Assembly: GCA_025463875.1 (NCBI GenBank)
Contig: JAODBI010000111.1
Location: forward strand, 1-41,369
Source: Actinomycetes bacterium
GTDB taxonomy: Bacteria; Actinomycetota; Acidimicrobiia; IMCC26256; PALSA-610
DNA length: 41,369 nucleotides
Direction: 5' to 3'
Numbering within the stretch: position 1 is the first letter of the stretch; every line of letters begins with the position of its first letter. Positions 25,268-33,400 of this stretch are shown piece by piece. The translations under genes and the position numbers were made by a program. The notes below the pieces were generated by a model. It saw only the letters and a list, made by a program, of their open reading frames with translations, made no database searches and had not been told where the DNA came from.

Positions 25268-25453
25268 TGTTCTGCGGTTAGTATCCGGAGAGCAAACGAA
25301 AGGTCACATTTCGCGACATCGGTTGCCAACGACGATCAATCTGTCTACCTTGGCAACGGGTTCGATTCATGTTGGGTGGAGCAGCGTCCCGAGTTCTGGG
25401 GCGCGCAGGGTAGCTAGGCCTTTCGGGGGGAAGGTCAGGTCTTCCTTGGGAAC
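25268..25453 (+). promoter_or_regulatory. Leader region of the sugar phosphotransferase gene with inverted repeats
   Basis: TAGTAT at 25279-25284 is a good -10 candidate, leaving an unusually long leader of about 160 bases. The leader contains a perfect 8-bp inverted repeat, GTTGCCAA (25322-25329) and TTGGCAAC (25350-25357), separated by 20 bases, and a shorter GGAAG/CTTCC pair close to the start codon. It does not match the cyclic-di-GMP or cyclic-di-AMP riboswitch consensus as I know them. A structured 5' UTR controlling polysaccharide initiation is a guess. Confidence 0.4.
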
Positions 25454-26983
25454 GTGAGCGAGGCGCGCATGGACGCTGTGGGCAGTGCTTGGCCAACCGC
25501 GGAGGTTGGTACGTCATCGGGCGAACGGATTCAGACGCGCCCGTACGACACGGAGCAACGGTCTGATCTCCCGGAGAGTGAGCTGCCGAGGGCGCAGGGC
25601 TCACGGATAGCGAAGCTTGCGGTCGCCGGCGCCGACGCCGTGGCGGTCGCCACCGCGATGCTGCTGGCGGCCCTGGTCCGCCACGCGATGTTCGACGCAC
25701 CGGAGGCGATCGGTCCGGTCATCATCGTCGCGGTCGTCGCCCTGCCGGTCTGGCTCGGCGTCTTTGCCCGGTACAAGCTCTACACGGCGGCCGCGGTCAC
25801 GAGCTTCACGGCCGAGCTCCGCCGGATCCTGCACGCGGTCGCCGCCGCCTCGGCCGGTACCGGCCTGGTCAGCGTCGTCTTCGCGCAGCAGATCTCACGC
25901 GTCTGGCTCCTCTGCACAATGTTCTTCGCGCTGGGCACCGTGGTCGTCGAGCGCACGATCGTGCGCCAGATCTTCCGCCGGGCCCGGAGTCACGGCCGCT
26001 TCCAGCGCAGCGTCGTCGTCATCGGGACGAACGCCGAAGCGCTCGCGATCGTCCAGATGCTCGGCGACAACACCGCGCTCGGCTACCACGTCGTCGGCCT
26101 CGTCGAGTGCGGCGGGCCGAACGGCGTCGTCGCCCCCGTGCCGGTGCTCGGGAACTGGCGCGACACGGTCGACATCCTCCGCTCGCTCGACGCCAACGGC
26201 GTCATCATCGCCACCAGCGCGATCGAGGAGCCGGCGGCGAACCGCCTCGCCCGGGAGCTGATGGAGTGCGGGTACCACGTCGAGCTCACCTCGGGCCTGG
26301 TCGACATCTCCGCCGACCGCCTCCTGACCCGGCCGCTCGGCCGGCGGCCCGTCATGTACATCGAGCCCGTCCGCCTCGCGGGCTGGCGCGCGGTCGCCAA
26401 GCGATCGTTCGACACGATCCTCGCCGCGCTCGCCCTCTTCTTCGCCGCCCCGGTCCTGCTGGTCTCGGCGATCCTGATCAAGCTCGACTCCCGCGGCCCG
26501 GTGTTCTTCTCGCAGGTGCGGGTCGGTCGCAAGGGCAAGCTCTTCCGGGTCTGGAAGCTGCGGACGATGGTCGCCGACGCCGAAGATCTGCTCGACGACC
26601 TGCGCGACCGGAGCGAGGTCGACGGACCGCTGTTCAAGATGCGCGACGACCCGCGACTCACCCGAGTCGGCGCCTTCTTGCGCAAGCTCTCGCTCGACGA
26701 GCTGCCCCAGCTGTGGAACGTGCTGCGGGGCGAGATGAGCATGGTCGGTCCCCGGCCCGCGCTCCCGAGCGAGGTCTCGGAATGGTCGGAGGAGGTCCGG
26801 AACCGCTTGCGCGTCAAGCCCGGCATCACCGGCATGTGGCAGGTCAACGGTCGTAGTCAGACCACCTTCGACGACTACGTCCGTCACGACCTCTACTACG
26901 TCGACAACTGGTCGCTGCTCACGGATCTCGCGATCGTGGCGAAGACCGTACCCGTCGTGCTCTTGCGCCGCGGCGCGTACTAG
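25454..26983 (+). CDS. Polyprenyl-phosphate sugar phosphotransferase (WcaJ/WbaP-like, initiating enzyme)
   Basis: The 509-residue membrane protein should transfer a sugar-1-phosphate from a nucleotide sugar to undecaprenyl phosphate, the first step of repeat-unit assembly. Four N-terminal membrane helices (about residues 50-165) precede a Rossmann-like region (VVVIGTNAEALAIVQMLGDN) and a fifth helix in KRSFDTILAALALFFAAPVL. The C-terminal catalytic domain has SRGPVFFSQVRVGRKGKLFR, WKLRTMVADAE, LRKLSLDELPQLWNVLRGEM, SMVGPRPALPSE and KPGITGMWQVNGRS, all hallmarks of the bacterial sugar transferase family. The GTG at 25454 has no clear Shine-Dalgarno; an ATG at 25469 behind GCGAGG is a possible alternative. 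Donor sugar is unknown. Confidence 0.94.
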   Translation: MSEARMDAVGSAWPTAEVGTSSGERIQTRPYDTEQRSDLPESELPRAQGSRIAKLAVAGADAVAVATAMLLAALVRHAMFDAPEAIGPVIIVAVVALPVWLGVFARYKLYTAAAVTSFTAELRRILHAVAAASAGTGLVSVVFAQQISRVWLLCTMFFALGTVVVERTIVRQIFRRARSHGRFQRSVVVIGTNAEALAIVQMLGDNTALGYHVVGLVECGGPNGVVAPVPVLGNWRDTVDILRSLDANGVIIATSAIEEPAANRLARELMECGYHVELTSGLVDISADRLLTRPLGRRPVMYIEPVRLAGWRAVAKRSFDTILAALALFFAAPVLLVSAILIKLDSRGPVFFSQVRVGRKGKLFRVWKLRTMVADAEDLLDDLRDRSEVDGPLFKMRDDPRLTRVGAFLRKLSLDELPQLWNVLRGEMSMVGPRPALPSEVSEWSEEVRNRLRVKPGITGMWQVNGRSQTTFDDYVRHDLYYVDNWSLLTDLAIVAKTVPVVLLRRGAY

Positions 26984-27016
26984 GCGACGGGTCGGCCCGA
27001 GTAGCGACCGAACGAG

Positions 27017-28150
27017 CTAAGCGGCGACCGCGGCGGCGCGCCGTACCGCGGCGATGACGTGGTCCTGCTCGGTCTCGGTCATCTGGTGGAACAGCGGCAG
27101 GATGAGCGAACGGTTCGTCGCTATCTCGGTCGCCGGGAGCGGGCCGTGCGGATGGCCGGCGTACGCGGGCTCGAGGTGCGACGCCATGATGCCCCGGCGT
27201 CCGCTGATGCCGTCGGCGAGCAGACGCGCCAACAGGTCGTTGCGCGACACCGGAAAGGTCTCGGGGAGCAGGACCCAGTACGACTGGAAGTTGGTGCGGC
27301 CCCCGGGCGGATCGGTGACGGTCACGATGCCCGGGATGTCGCCCAGCCCGGCGGCATAGCGCGCGGCCAGCGCGCGCCGGCGCTCGACGATGGTGTCGAG
27401 GCGCCCGAGCTGCACGAGCCCGACCGCCGCCTGGATGTCGGTCATCCGGAAGTTCCACCCGGTCTCGACGTACTCCTCGATCACGGCCTTGCCGCTGGCG
27501 TGGCGTGCCGCGGCGCTGACGTTCATGCCGTGCTCGCGCAACCGTCTGGCCCGCTCGGCGAAGTCGGCGCGGTCGGTGAGCAACATGCCGCCCTCGCCGG
27601 TCGTGATCACCTTGCGGGGATGGAACGAGAGCGCGACGAGCGAGCTGTGACCTCCGATCGGACGGTCGTGGTACACGCTGCCGATCGCGCAGGCCGCGTC
27701 CTCGATGATCTCGATGCCGTGCGGCGCGCAGACGGAGCGGATCGCGTCGATGTCGGCGGGGACTCCGGTCTGGTGCACGAGGATGACGGCGCGGGTTCTG
27801 CTCGTACAGGCCGCTTCGACGGTCGCAGGCGTGAGGTTCTGGGTCGCGAGGTCGACGTCGGCGAACACCGGAGTCGCGCCCACGTAGCGCGCCGCGTTCG
27901 CGGTGGCGATGAACGAGAGCGAGGGAACGACGACTTCGTCGCCGGGCCCGATCTCGAGCAGCAGGAGCGCGAGGTGGAGTGCGGCGGTGCAGGAGCTGAC
28001 GGCGACGCCGTGCCCGGCGCCGACCTTCTCCGCGATCGCCTGCTCGAAGGCCGCGACACGTGGGCCCTGGGCGACCCAGCCCGACGCCACCGCGTCGGCT
28101 GCGGCCTGGGCTTCTTCGGGCCCGAGCCAGGGGCGCATGACCGGGATCAT
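27017..28150 (-). CDS. DegT/DnrJ/EryC1/StrS family aminotransferase
   Basis: A second PLP sugar aminotransferase (377 residues). Blocks include MRPWLGPEEAQAAADAVASG, VSSCTAALHLALLLLEIGPG, DEVVVPSLSFIATANAARYV, IEDAACAIGSVYHDRPIGG and SFHPRKVITTGEGGMLLT with the aldimine Lys; NFRMTDIQAAVGLVQL is also typical. It resembles the perosamine synthetase/WbpE branch, but substrate cannot be fixed. The ATG at 28150 overlaps the epimerase stop (ATGA), so it is translationally coupled. It is last in a minus-strand operon with an epimerase and, 94 bp further upstream, a Gfo/Idh/MocA oxidoreductase. Oxidation, epimerisation and transamination are the steps expected for an amino sugar such as a 3-acetamido sugar. 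Confidence 0.92.
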   Translation of the reverse strand: MIPVMRPWLGPEEAQAAADAVASGWVAQGPRVAAFEQAIAEKVGAGHGVAVSSCTAALHLALLLLEIGPGDEVVVPSLSFIATANAARYVGATPVFADVDLATQNLTPATVEAACTSRTRAVILVHQTGVPADIDAIRSVCAPHGIEIIEDAACAIGSVYHDRPIGGHSSLVALSFHPRKVITTGEGGMLLTDRADFAERARRLREHGMNVSAAARHASGKAVIEEYVETGWNFRMTDIQAAVGLVQLGRLDTIVERRRALAARYAAGLGDIPGIVTVTDPPGGRTNFQSYWVLLPETFPVSRNDLLARLLADGISGRRGIMASHLEPAYAGHPHGPLPATEIATNRSLILPLFHQMTETEQDHVIAAVRRAAAVAA

Positions 28151-29127
28151 CCGGTCTTCTCCTCGACCGCGGCCTGCTCGTTCGTCCACCACTCGACCAG
28201 CCGGCGCAGACCCTCGTGCAGGTCGATCTCGGCCGTGAACCCGAGACGATCGCGCGCCGCGGCGGTCGAGGCGAGCCGTCGGGACGCGATGTTGACGTTG
28301 CGGGCCGGACCGTATTCGGGCTCGAGGTCGGAGCCCATGACTTCGAGCAACGCCCGGGCCAGGCCGTCGAGACTGGTCTCGGTCTCGCTGGCGACGTTGA
28401 ACACCTCGTCGGTGACGTCACTCTGCGCCGCCAGCAGGTTCGCCCGCGCGATGTCGTCGATGTAGACGAAGTCCATCGTCTCGCTGCCGTCGCCGAAGAT
28501 GAGCGGCGGCTTGCCCGCCGCGATGCGCTCCATCCAGCGCACGAGCACCTCGGTGTAGATGCCGTAGATGTCCATGCGGGGCCCGTAGACGTTGAAGTAG
28601 CGCAGGGCGACGTAGTCGAGCCCGTACATCGAGTGGTAGCTGCGGAACGCGCCTTCCAGAAACACCTTCAGCGCGCCGTAGAGCGTCGCGTTCGCGTACG
28701 GGTGATGGTCCTCCTTGGTCGGGAAGTCGGTCGCCTGGCCGTAGACCGACGCCGACGACGCCGCCACGACCTTGTCGACCTCGCACGCCACCGCGGCATC
28801 GAGGACGTTCATGGTGCCGCCGCCCAGCACCTCGAAGGCGAGGCGGGGATCCTCGGCGCACTGCGTGATCCGGATCGCCGCCTGATGGAACACGACGTCG
28901 ACGCCCCGGGTGGCGTCCATGACCACTGCGGGATCGCGCAGATCGCCCTCGATGACGACGACGGGTCCGCGCTCGATCGCAGAGGCCAGGTTCGCCATGC
29001 GACCGCGTGAGAAGTTGTCGAGCACGCGGATCTCGGCGGGCGCATGCGCCACGAGCTGGTCGGCGATGGTGGATCCGACCAGGCCGGCCCCGCCGGTGAT
29101 CAGAATGGTCTTGCCGGGCAACAACAT
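28147..29127 (-). CDS. NAD-dependent nucleotide-sugar epimerase/dehydratase
   Basis: The 326-residue extended SDR has GKTILITGGAGLVGSTIADQ at the N-terminus, Asp and Arg in RVLDNFSRGRMANL, SSASVYGQATDF with the catalytic Ser, and LYGALKVFLEGAFRSYH with the Tyr and Lys of YxxxK. YFNVYGPRMDIYGIYTEV and DFVYIDDIARANLLA are common to UDP-glucose/UDP-GlcNAc 4-epimerases. The ATG at 29127 has GAGAGG five bases upstream. It overlaps the following aminotransferase gene, indicating a shared pathway. A 4-epimerase role is the simplest assumption; a dehydratase is possible. Confidence 0.88.
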   Translation of the reverse strand: MLLPGKTILITGGAGLVGSTIADQLVAHAPAEIRVLDNFSRGRMANLASAIERGPVVVIEGDLRDPAVVMDATRGVDVVFHQAAIRITQCAEDPRLAFEVLGGGTMNVLDAAVACEVDKVVAASSASVYGQATDFPTKEDHHPYANATLYGALKVFLEGAFRSYHSMYGLDYVALRYFNVYGPRMDIYGIYTEVLVRWMERIAAGKPPLIFGDGSETMDFVYIDDIARANLLAAQSDVTDEVFNVASETETSLDGLARALLEVMGSDLEPEYGPARNVNIASRRLASTAAARDRLGFTAEIDLHEGLRRLVEWWTNEQAAVEEKTG

Positions 29128-29221
29128 GAGGCCTCTCGGGGCTGGGTCGTCCTGGGTTCGGCGTGCGGTCTATGGCTTCGTGGCGAACGGCGTCCTGAAG
29201 AATGACCTGAAGAGTGAATCG

Positions 29222-30259
29222 TCAGGCGAGGCGCGAGATCGGCATCAAGATCCCGCCGCCGGCCATGCTCGCCGAGGCAGCCTCGAGCAGCCGAAGCACG
29301 CGCAAGCCTGCTTCTCCATCGGTACGCGACGCGCGCTTCTCACGAATTGCGCCCGCGAGTTCGGTGACCATCGCGCCGAGTGCCTCGTACTCGGGCAGCG
29401 CGGGAGCGATCATGTCGCCGACCCGATAGGAGATGAGGCGCTGGCGGCGCGTCTCGCCCGCCGCGGCGTCGTCGAGCTCGATGCCCTTGTCGAACATGCT
29501 GATGCGCTGGGCCGGGTCGAGGTCGTTCCAGACGAGCATCCGCCGCGAGCCGCCGATGATGGTGGCGCGCTGCTTGTTCGGGCTCAGCCAGTTCACGTGG
29601 ACGTGCGCGATGCCGCCGTTCGACAACGGCATCGTCAGGTAGGCCACACAGGCGACGCCCGCGCCGATCGGATCGGCGCCGTGCGCCGCCACCGACACCG
29701 GCTCGACGCCCTCGGGCAGGACGAAATCGAGGATGGAGATGTCGTGGGGCGCGAGGTCCCACATGACGTCGACGTCGTGCTGGACCAGGCCGAGGTTGAT
29801 GCGCACCGAGTCGACGTAGTGGATGTCTCCGAGCTCTCCGGAGTTCGTGAGCTCCCGGATCTTCTGGACGGCCGGCGTGTAGCAGTAGGTGTGGTCGCAC
29901 ATGAGCACGAGGTCCTGGCGCCCGGCGGCGCGAACCAGCTTCTCGCCTTCCGCCACCGACGCCGCAAGGGGCTTCTCCACCAGCACGTGCTTGCCCGCGT
30001 CGATGGCCGCGAGGCCGATGCCGCCGTGGGTCGAGGGGGGAGTGGCGATGGCGACCGCGTCGACCGCGTCGTCGTCGAGCACGTCGTCGAGCGAAGCCGT
30101 CACCCGGGTACCCGGATTGCGGGCCGCGATCCCCGAAGCCCGGTCGAGGTCCAGGTCACAGACCCAGCGCAGGTCCCAGTCTGCGGATCCCCCGAAGTTC
30201 CGGGCGAGGTTCGGACCCCAGTAACCCGCGCCAACAATCGCTACACCCAGAGCCCGCAT
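29222..30259 (-). CDS. Gfo/Idh/MocA family oxidoreductase (possible nucleotide-sugar 3-dehydrogenase)
   Basis: This 345-residue NAD(P)-binding protein begins LGVAIVGAGYWGPNLARNF, has AIATPPSTHGGIGLAAIDAG and HVLVEKPLAASVAEGEKLV (the EKP signature), and DVMWDLAPHDISILDFVLPE as the catalytic region. The pattern is close to WlbA/WbpB-type UDP-sugar 3-dehydrogenases that precede an aminotransferase in diacetamido sugar synthesis; this is inference. The ATG at 30259 starts at the first strand and is seven bases after a TAGATT box, indicating leaderless transcription. The same frame stays open far upstream, antisense to the giant gene, but that extension is composition-driven and not coding. It heads a minus-strand operon of three sugar genes. 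Confidence 0.88.
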   Translation of the reverse strand: MRALGVAIVGAGYWGPNLARNFGGSADWDLRWVCDLDLDRASGIAARNPGTRVTASLDDVLDDDAVDAVAIATPPSTHGGIGLAAIDAGKHVLVEKPLAASVAEGEKLVRAAGRQDLVLMCDHTYCYTPAVQKIRELTNSGELGDIHYVDSVRINLGLVQHDVDVMWDLAPHDISILDFVLPEGVEPVSVAAHGADPIGAGVACVAYLTMPLSNGGIAHVHVNWLSPNKQRATIIGGSRRMLVWNDLDPAQRISMFDKGIELDDAAAGETRRQRLISYRVGDMIAPALPEYEALGAMVTELAGAIREKRASRTDGEAGLRVLRLLEAASASMAGGGILMPISRLA

Positions 30260-30266
30260 GACCGAA

Positions 30267-30272
30267 AATCTA
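30267..30272 (-). promoter_or_regulatory. Putative -10 box of the oxidoreductase operon (TAGATT)
   Basis: On the minus strand TAGATT ends seven bases before the oxidoreductase ATG, the same distance as TAGAAT before trpB. This makes transcription from the A of the ATG likely. Confidence 0.5.
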
Positions 30273-30460
30273 GCGTGCGGTCGAGGGGCTACTTTCCGGC
30301 AAGGGGTCCCCGGACAACCGCTGCGCGTGATGATTTGCGCTCCCAGAAGCGGACTTCGCGCCCGAAACCCGGAAAAACGGTGGACCGGGGTCGTCTCGGA
30401 GCCGCCGGAGCCGAACTCATACCGTGATTCGCATACCGGCGACGGGCAGGAAGGCCATGC

Positions 30461-33400
30461 GTGCGCGCAATTAGGGCGCGCATGTGCACTGCGGTCGTCG
30501 CCGCGAGCCTGGTGATCCCGCTGGTCGGGCCTTTGCTCGGAATGACGGACGCGCACGCAGCCGGGCCGTGCGACACCCCGATCGTGAACCCGATCGTGTG
30601 CGAGAACTCGAAGCCGGGTGTTCCGCCGAACGTGTGGTCGGTGCAGGGCTCGGGCGATCCGGGCCTCCAGGGCTTCGGGACCGAGATCAGCGTCAACCGC
30701 GGCGAGACCCTCGACTTCAAGGTCAGCTCGGTCTCGAACTGGCACTTCGACGTGCTGCGCCTGGGCTGGTACCAGGGCAACGGGGCGCGCCTGATCTCGT
30801 CCGGGCTCACCCCGAGCACGCCGCAGCCGCAGGAGCAACCGCCGTGTCTCACCGACACCGACACCGGCCTCGTCGACTGCGGCAACTGGGGCGTGTCGGC
30901 GAGCTGGCAGGTCCCGGCCGACGCCGTCTCCGGCGTCTACATCGCATTGTTGACCCGGGACGACACGGGCGGCCAGAGCCACATCGTGTTCGTCGTCCGT
31001 GACGAATCGAGTCATTCGAAGATGGTGGTGCAGACCTCCGACACGACGTGGGAGGCGTACAACACCTTCGGCGGCTTCAGCCTCTACCAGGGTGCCAACG
31101 CCGCGCACCGGGCGTCCAAGGTCAGCTACAACCGCCCGTTCATCACCGTCTCCAACGACCCGCGCAACTGGTGGACCAACGCCGAGCTCCCGATGTGGCA
31201 GTACCTGGAGCGCAACGGCTACGACCTCTCGTACATCTCGAGCGTCGACACCGATCGCAGTGGCGCACTCTTGATGAACCACCAGATCTTCGTGTCGTCC
31301 GGTCACGACGAATACTGGTCGGGGCAACAGCGCACGAACGTGGAAGCCGCCCGCGACGCGGGGGTGAACCTGGCGTTCTTCTCGGGCAACACGATGTACT
31401 GGAAGACGCGCTACGAGCCGAGCACCGACGGCACCAACACGGCGTACCGCACGCTCGTGACCTACAAGGAGTCGTTCGCGAACGCGGTCATCGACCCGGC
31501 GGCACCGACGTGGACCGGCCTGTGGCGCGACACACGCTTCAGCCCACCCGGTGACGGAGGCCGTCCCGAGAACTCCGTGCTCGGCCAGGTCAGCACCGTC
31601 ATCTGTTGCCAGGACACGATGCAGGTCGCGGCCGCCGACGCGAAGATGCGGCTCTGGCGCAACACCTCGCTCGCCACCATGGCGCCGGGAGCGACCTACT
31701 CGCTGACCAACGGCTCGCTCGGCTACGAGTTCGACACCGACGTCGACAACGGGGCGCAGCCGCCGGGATTGATCCGCGCCTCGACGACGACCACCACGCA
31801 GCAGTCGGTCATCAAGGACTTCTCGGAGACGACGGGTCCGGCGACGGTTACGCACCACATCACCGAGTACCGCGCTCCGAGCGGCGCGCTCGTCTTCGAC
31901 GCGGGCACGATCAACTGGTCGTTCACGCTGATGGGGAGCCACACCGGCGACCCCGCCGATCCGAACGCGCAACAGGCGACCGTGAACGTGTTCGCCGACA
32001 TGGGCGTCCAACCCGCGACGCCGGACGACACCCTCGCCCCGGCCACCGCGTCGACCGATACGACCGCGCCGACGTCGACCATCGCCACACCCCTGAACGA
32101 GGCGACGGTCGCGCAGGGCAGTGTCGTCACGGTTGCGGGAACCGCGACCGACTCGGGCGGCGGTGTTGTCGGTGGTGTCGAGGTCTCCACCGATGGCGGA
32201 ACCACGTGGCACCCGGCCGCGGGCCGATCACAGTGGACCTACACGTGGACGGTCGCCGGCAACGGACCGCTGACAGTGCGCAGCCGGGCCGTCGACGACA
32301 GCGGCAACCTCGAGTCACCCGCGACCGGCGTGCACGTCACGGTCAACTGCCCGTGCCGGCTGTTCCCGACGGCCGTCCCCTCGACTCCGGCCGCGAGCGA
32401 CAGCCAGGCGGTCGAGGTCGGAACCCGATTCCATGCCGACGTCAACGGCTACATCTCCGGCGTCCGGTTCTACAAGGGCACGGCCAACACCGGCGTGCAC
32501 ATCGGCAACCTCTGGACGACGAACGGGACGCTGCTCGCGACCGCGACCTTCGCGAACGAGACATCGTCGGGTTGGCAACAGGTCAACTTCTCGGCGCCGG
32601 TCGCGATCACCGCGAATACCGACTACGTCGTCTCGTACCACACGAACACGGGTCACTATGCCGACGACCCGCGCTACTTCTTCACGAGCGCCGACACCGC
32701 GCCGCTCCACGCGCCTGCGAGCTCGGTAAGCACGCCCAATGGCGTGTACTCGTACGCAGCCGCGAGCACCTATCCGACGTCGACCAACGGCGCGCAGAAC
32801 TACTGGGTCGACGTCGTCTTCACCACTGATGCGTCACCGCCGACCGTCCTGTCGACCAACCCCGTGAGCGGCGCCACCGCCCTCGCGCCGAGCACCGTGG
32901 TGAGCGCGACGTTCACGAAGCCCGTCCAGGGTGCGACGGTCTCGCTCGTGCTCAAGGATCCGGCCAATGCAACCGTTCCCGGAACGCTGACATTCAACGC
33001 GGGCACGAGCACGGCGACGCTCACTCCTTATTCCGCCCTCAACCCGTTGACCACGTACACCGCGACGGTGAGCGGGGTGCTCGACACGTCGGGGAACGCG
33101 ATGCCGGCTCCGTACTCGTGGTCGTTCACGACGACGAGCTTCGCGGTGTGCCCGTGTTCGGTCTTCGCGCCGTCGTCGACGCCGGTGACGCCGGCCACTG
33201 CCGACGCGCACTCCGTCGAGATCGGCCTCAAATTCCGCGCCGACGCCAACGGCTATGTCACCGGAGTTCGGTTCTACAAGGGCGCGTCCAACACCGGTGT
33301 CCACACCGGCACGCTCTGGTCGTCGACCGGTCAACAGCTCGCGACGGCGACCTTCTCGAACGAGTCGGCGACGGGTTGGCAGCAGGTCGACTTCTCGACC

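Noticed and set aside
25268-25453. Cyclic-di-GMP (GEMM) or ydaO riboswitch
   Set aside because: GCAAAC-like and GGTAGC-like pieces occur, but the conserved core of either RNA is not present in order.
30260-30460. RNA gene or promoter pair between the oxidoreductase and the giant gene
   Set aside because: Apart from the TAGATT box, two CATACCG copies 14 bp apart and the AGGAAGG ribosome site, nothing definite is seen.
29222-32212. 996-codon open frame on the minus strand running antisense through the giant gene
   Set aside because: Only the part below 30259 has oxidoreductase motifs. The rest is Arg/Val/Asp-rich with no recognisable domain and mirrors the coding frame of the plus-strand gene, a usual effect of high GC.
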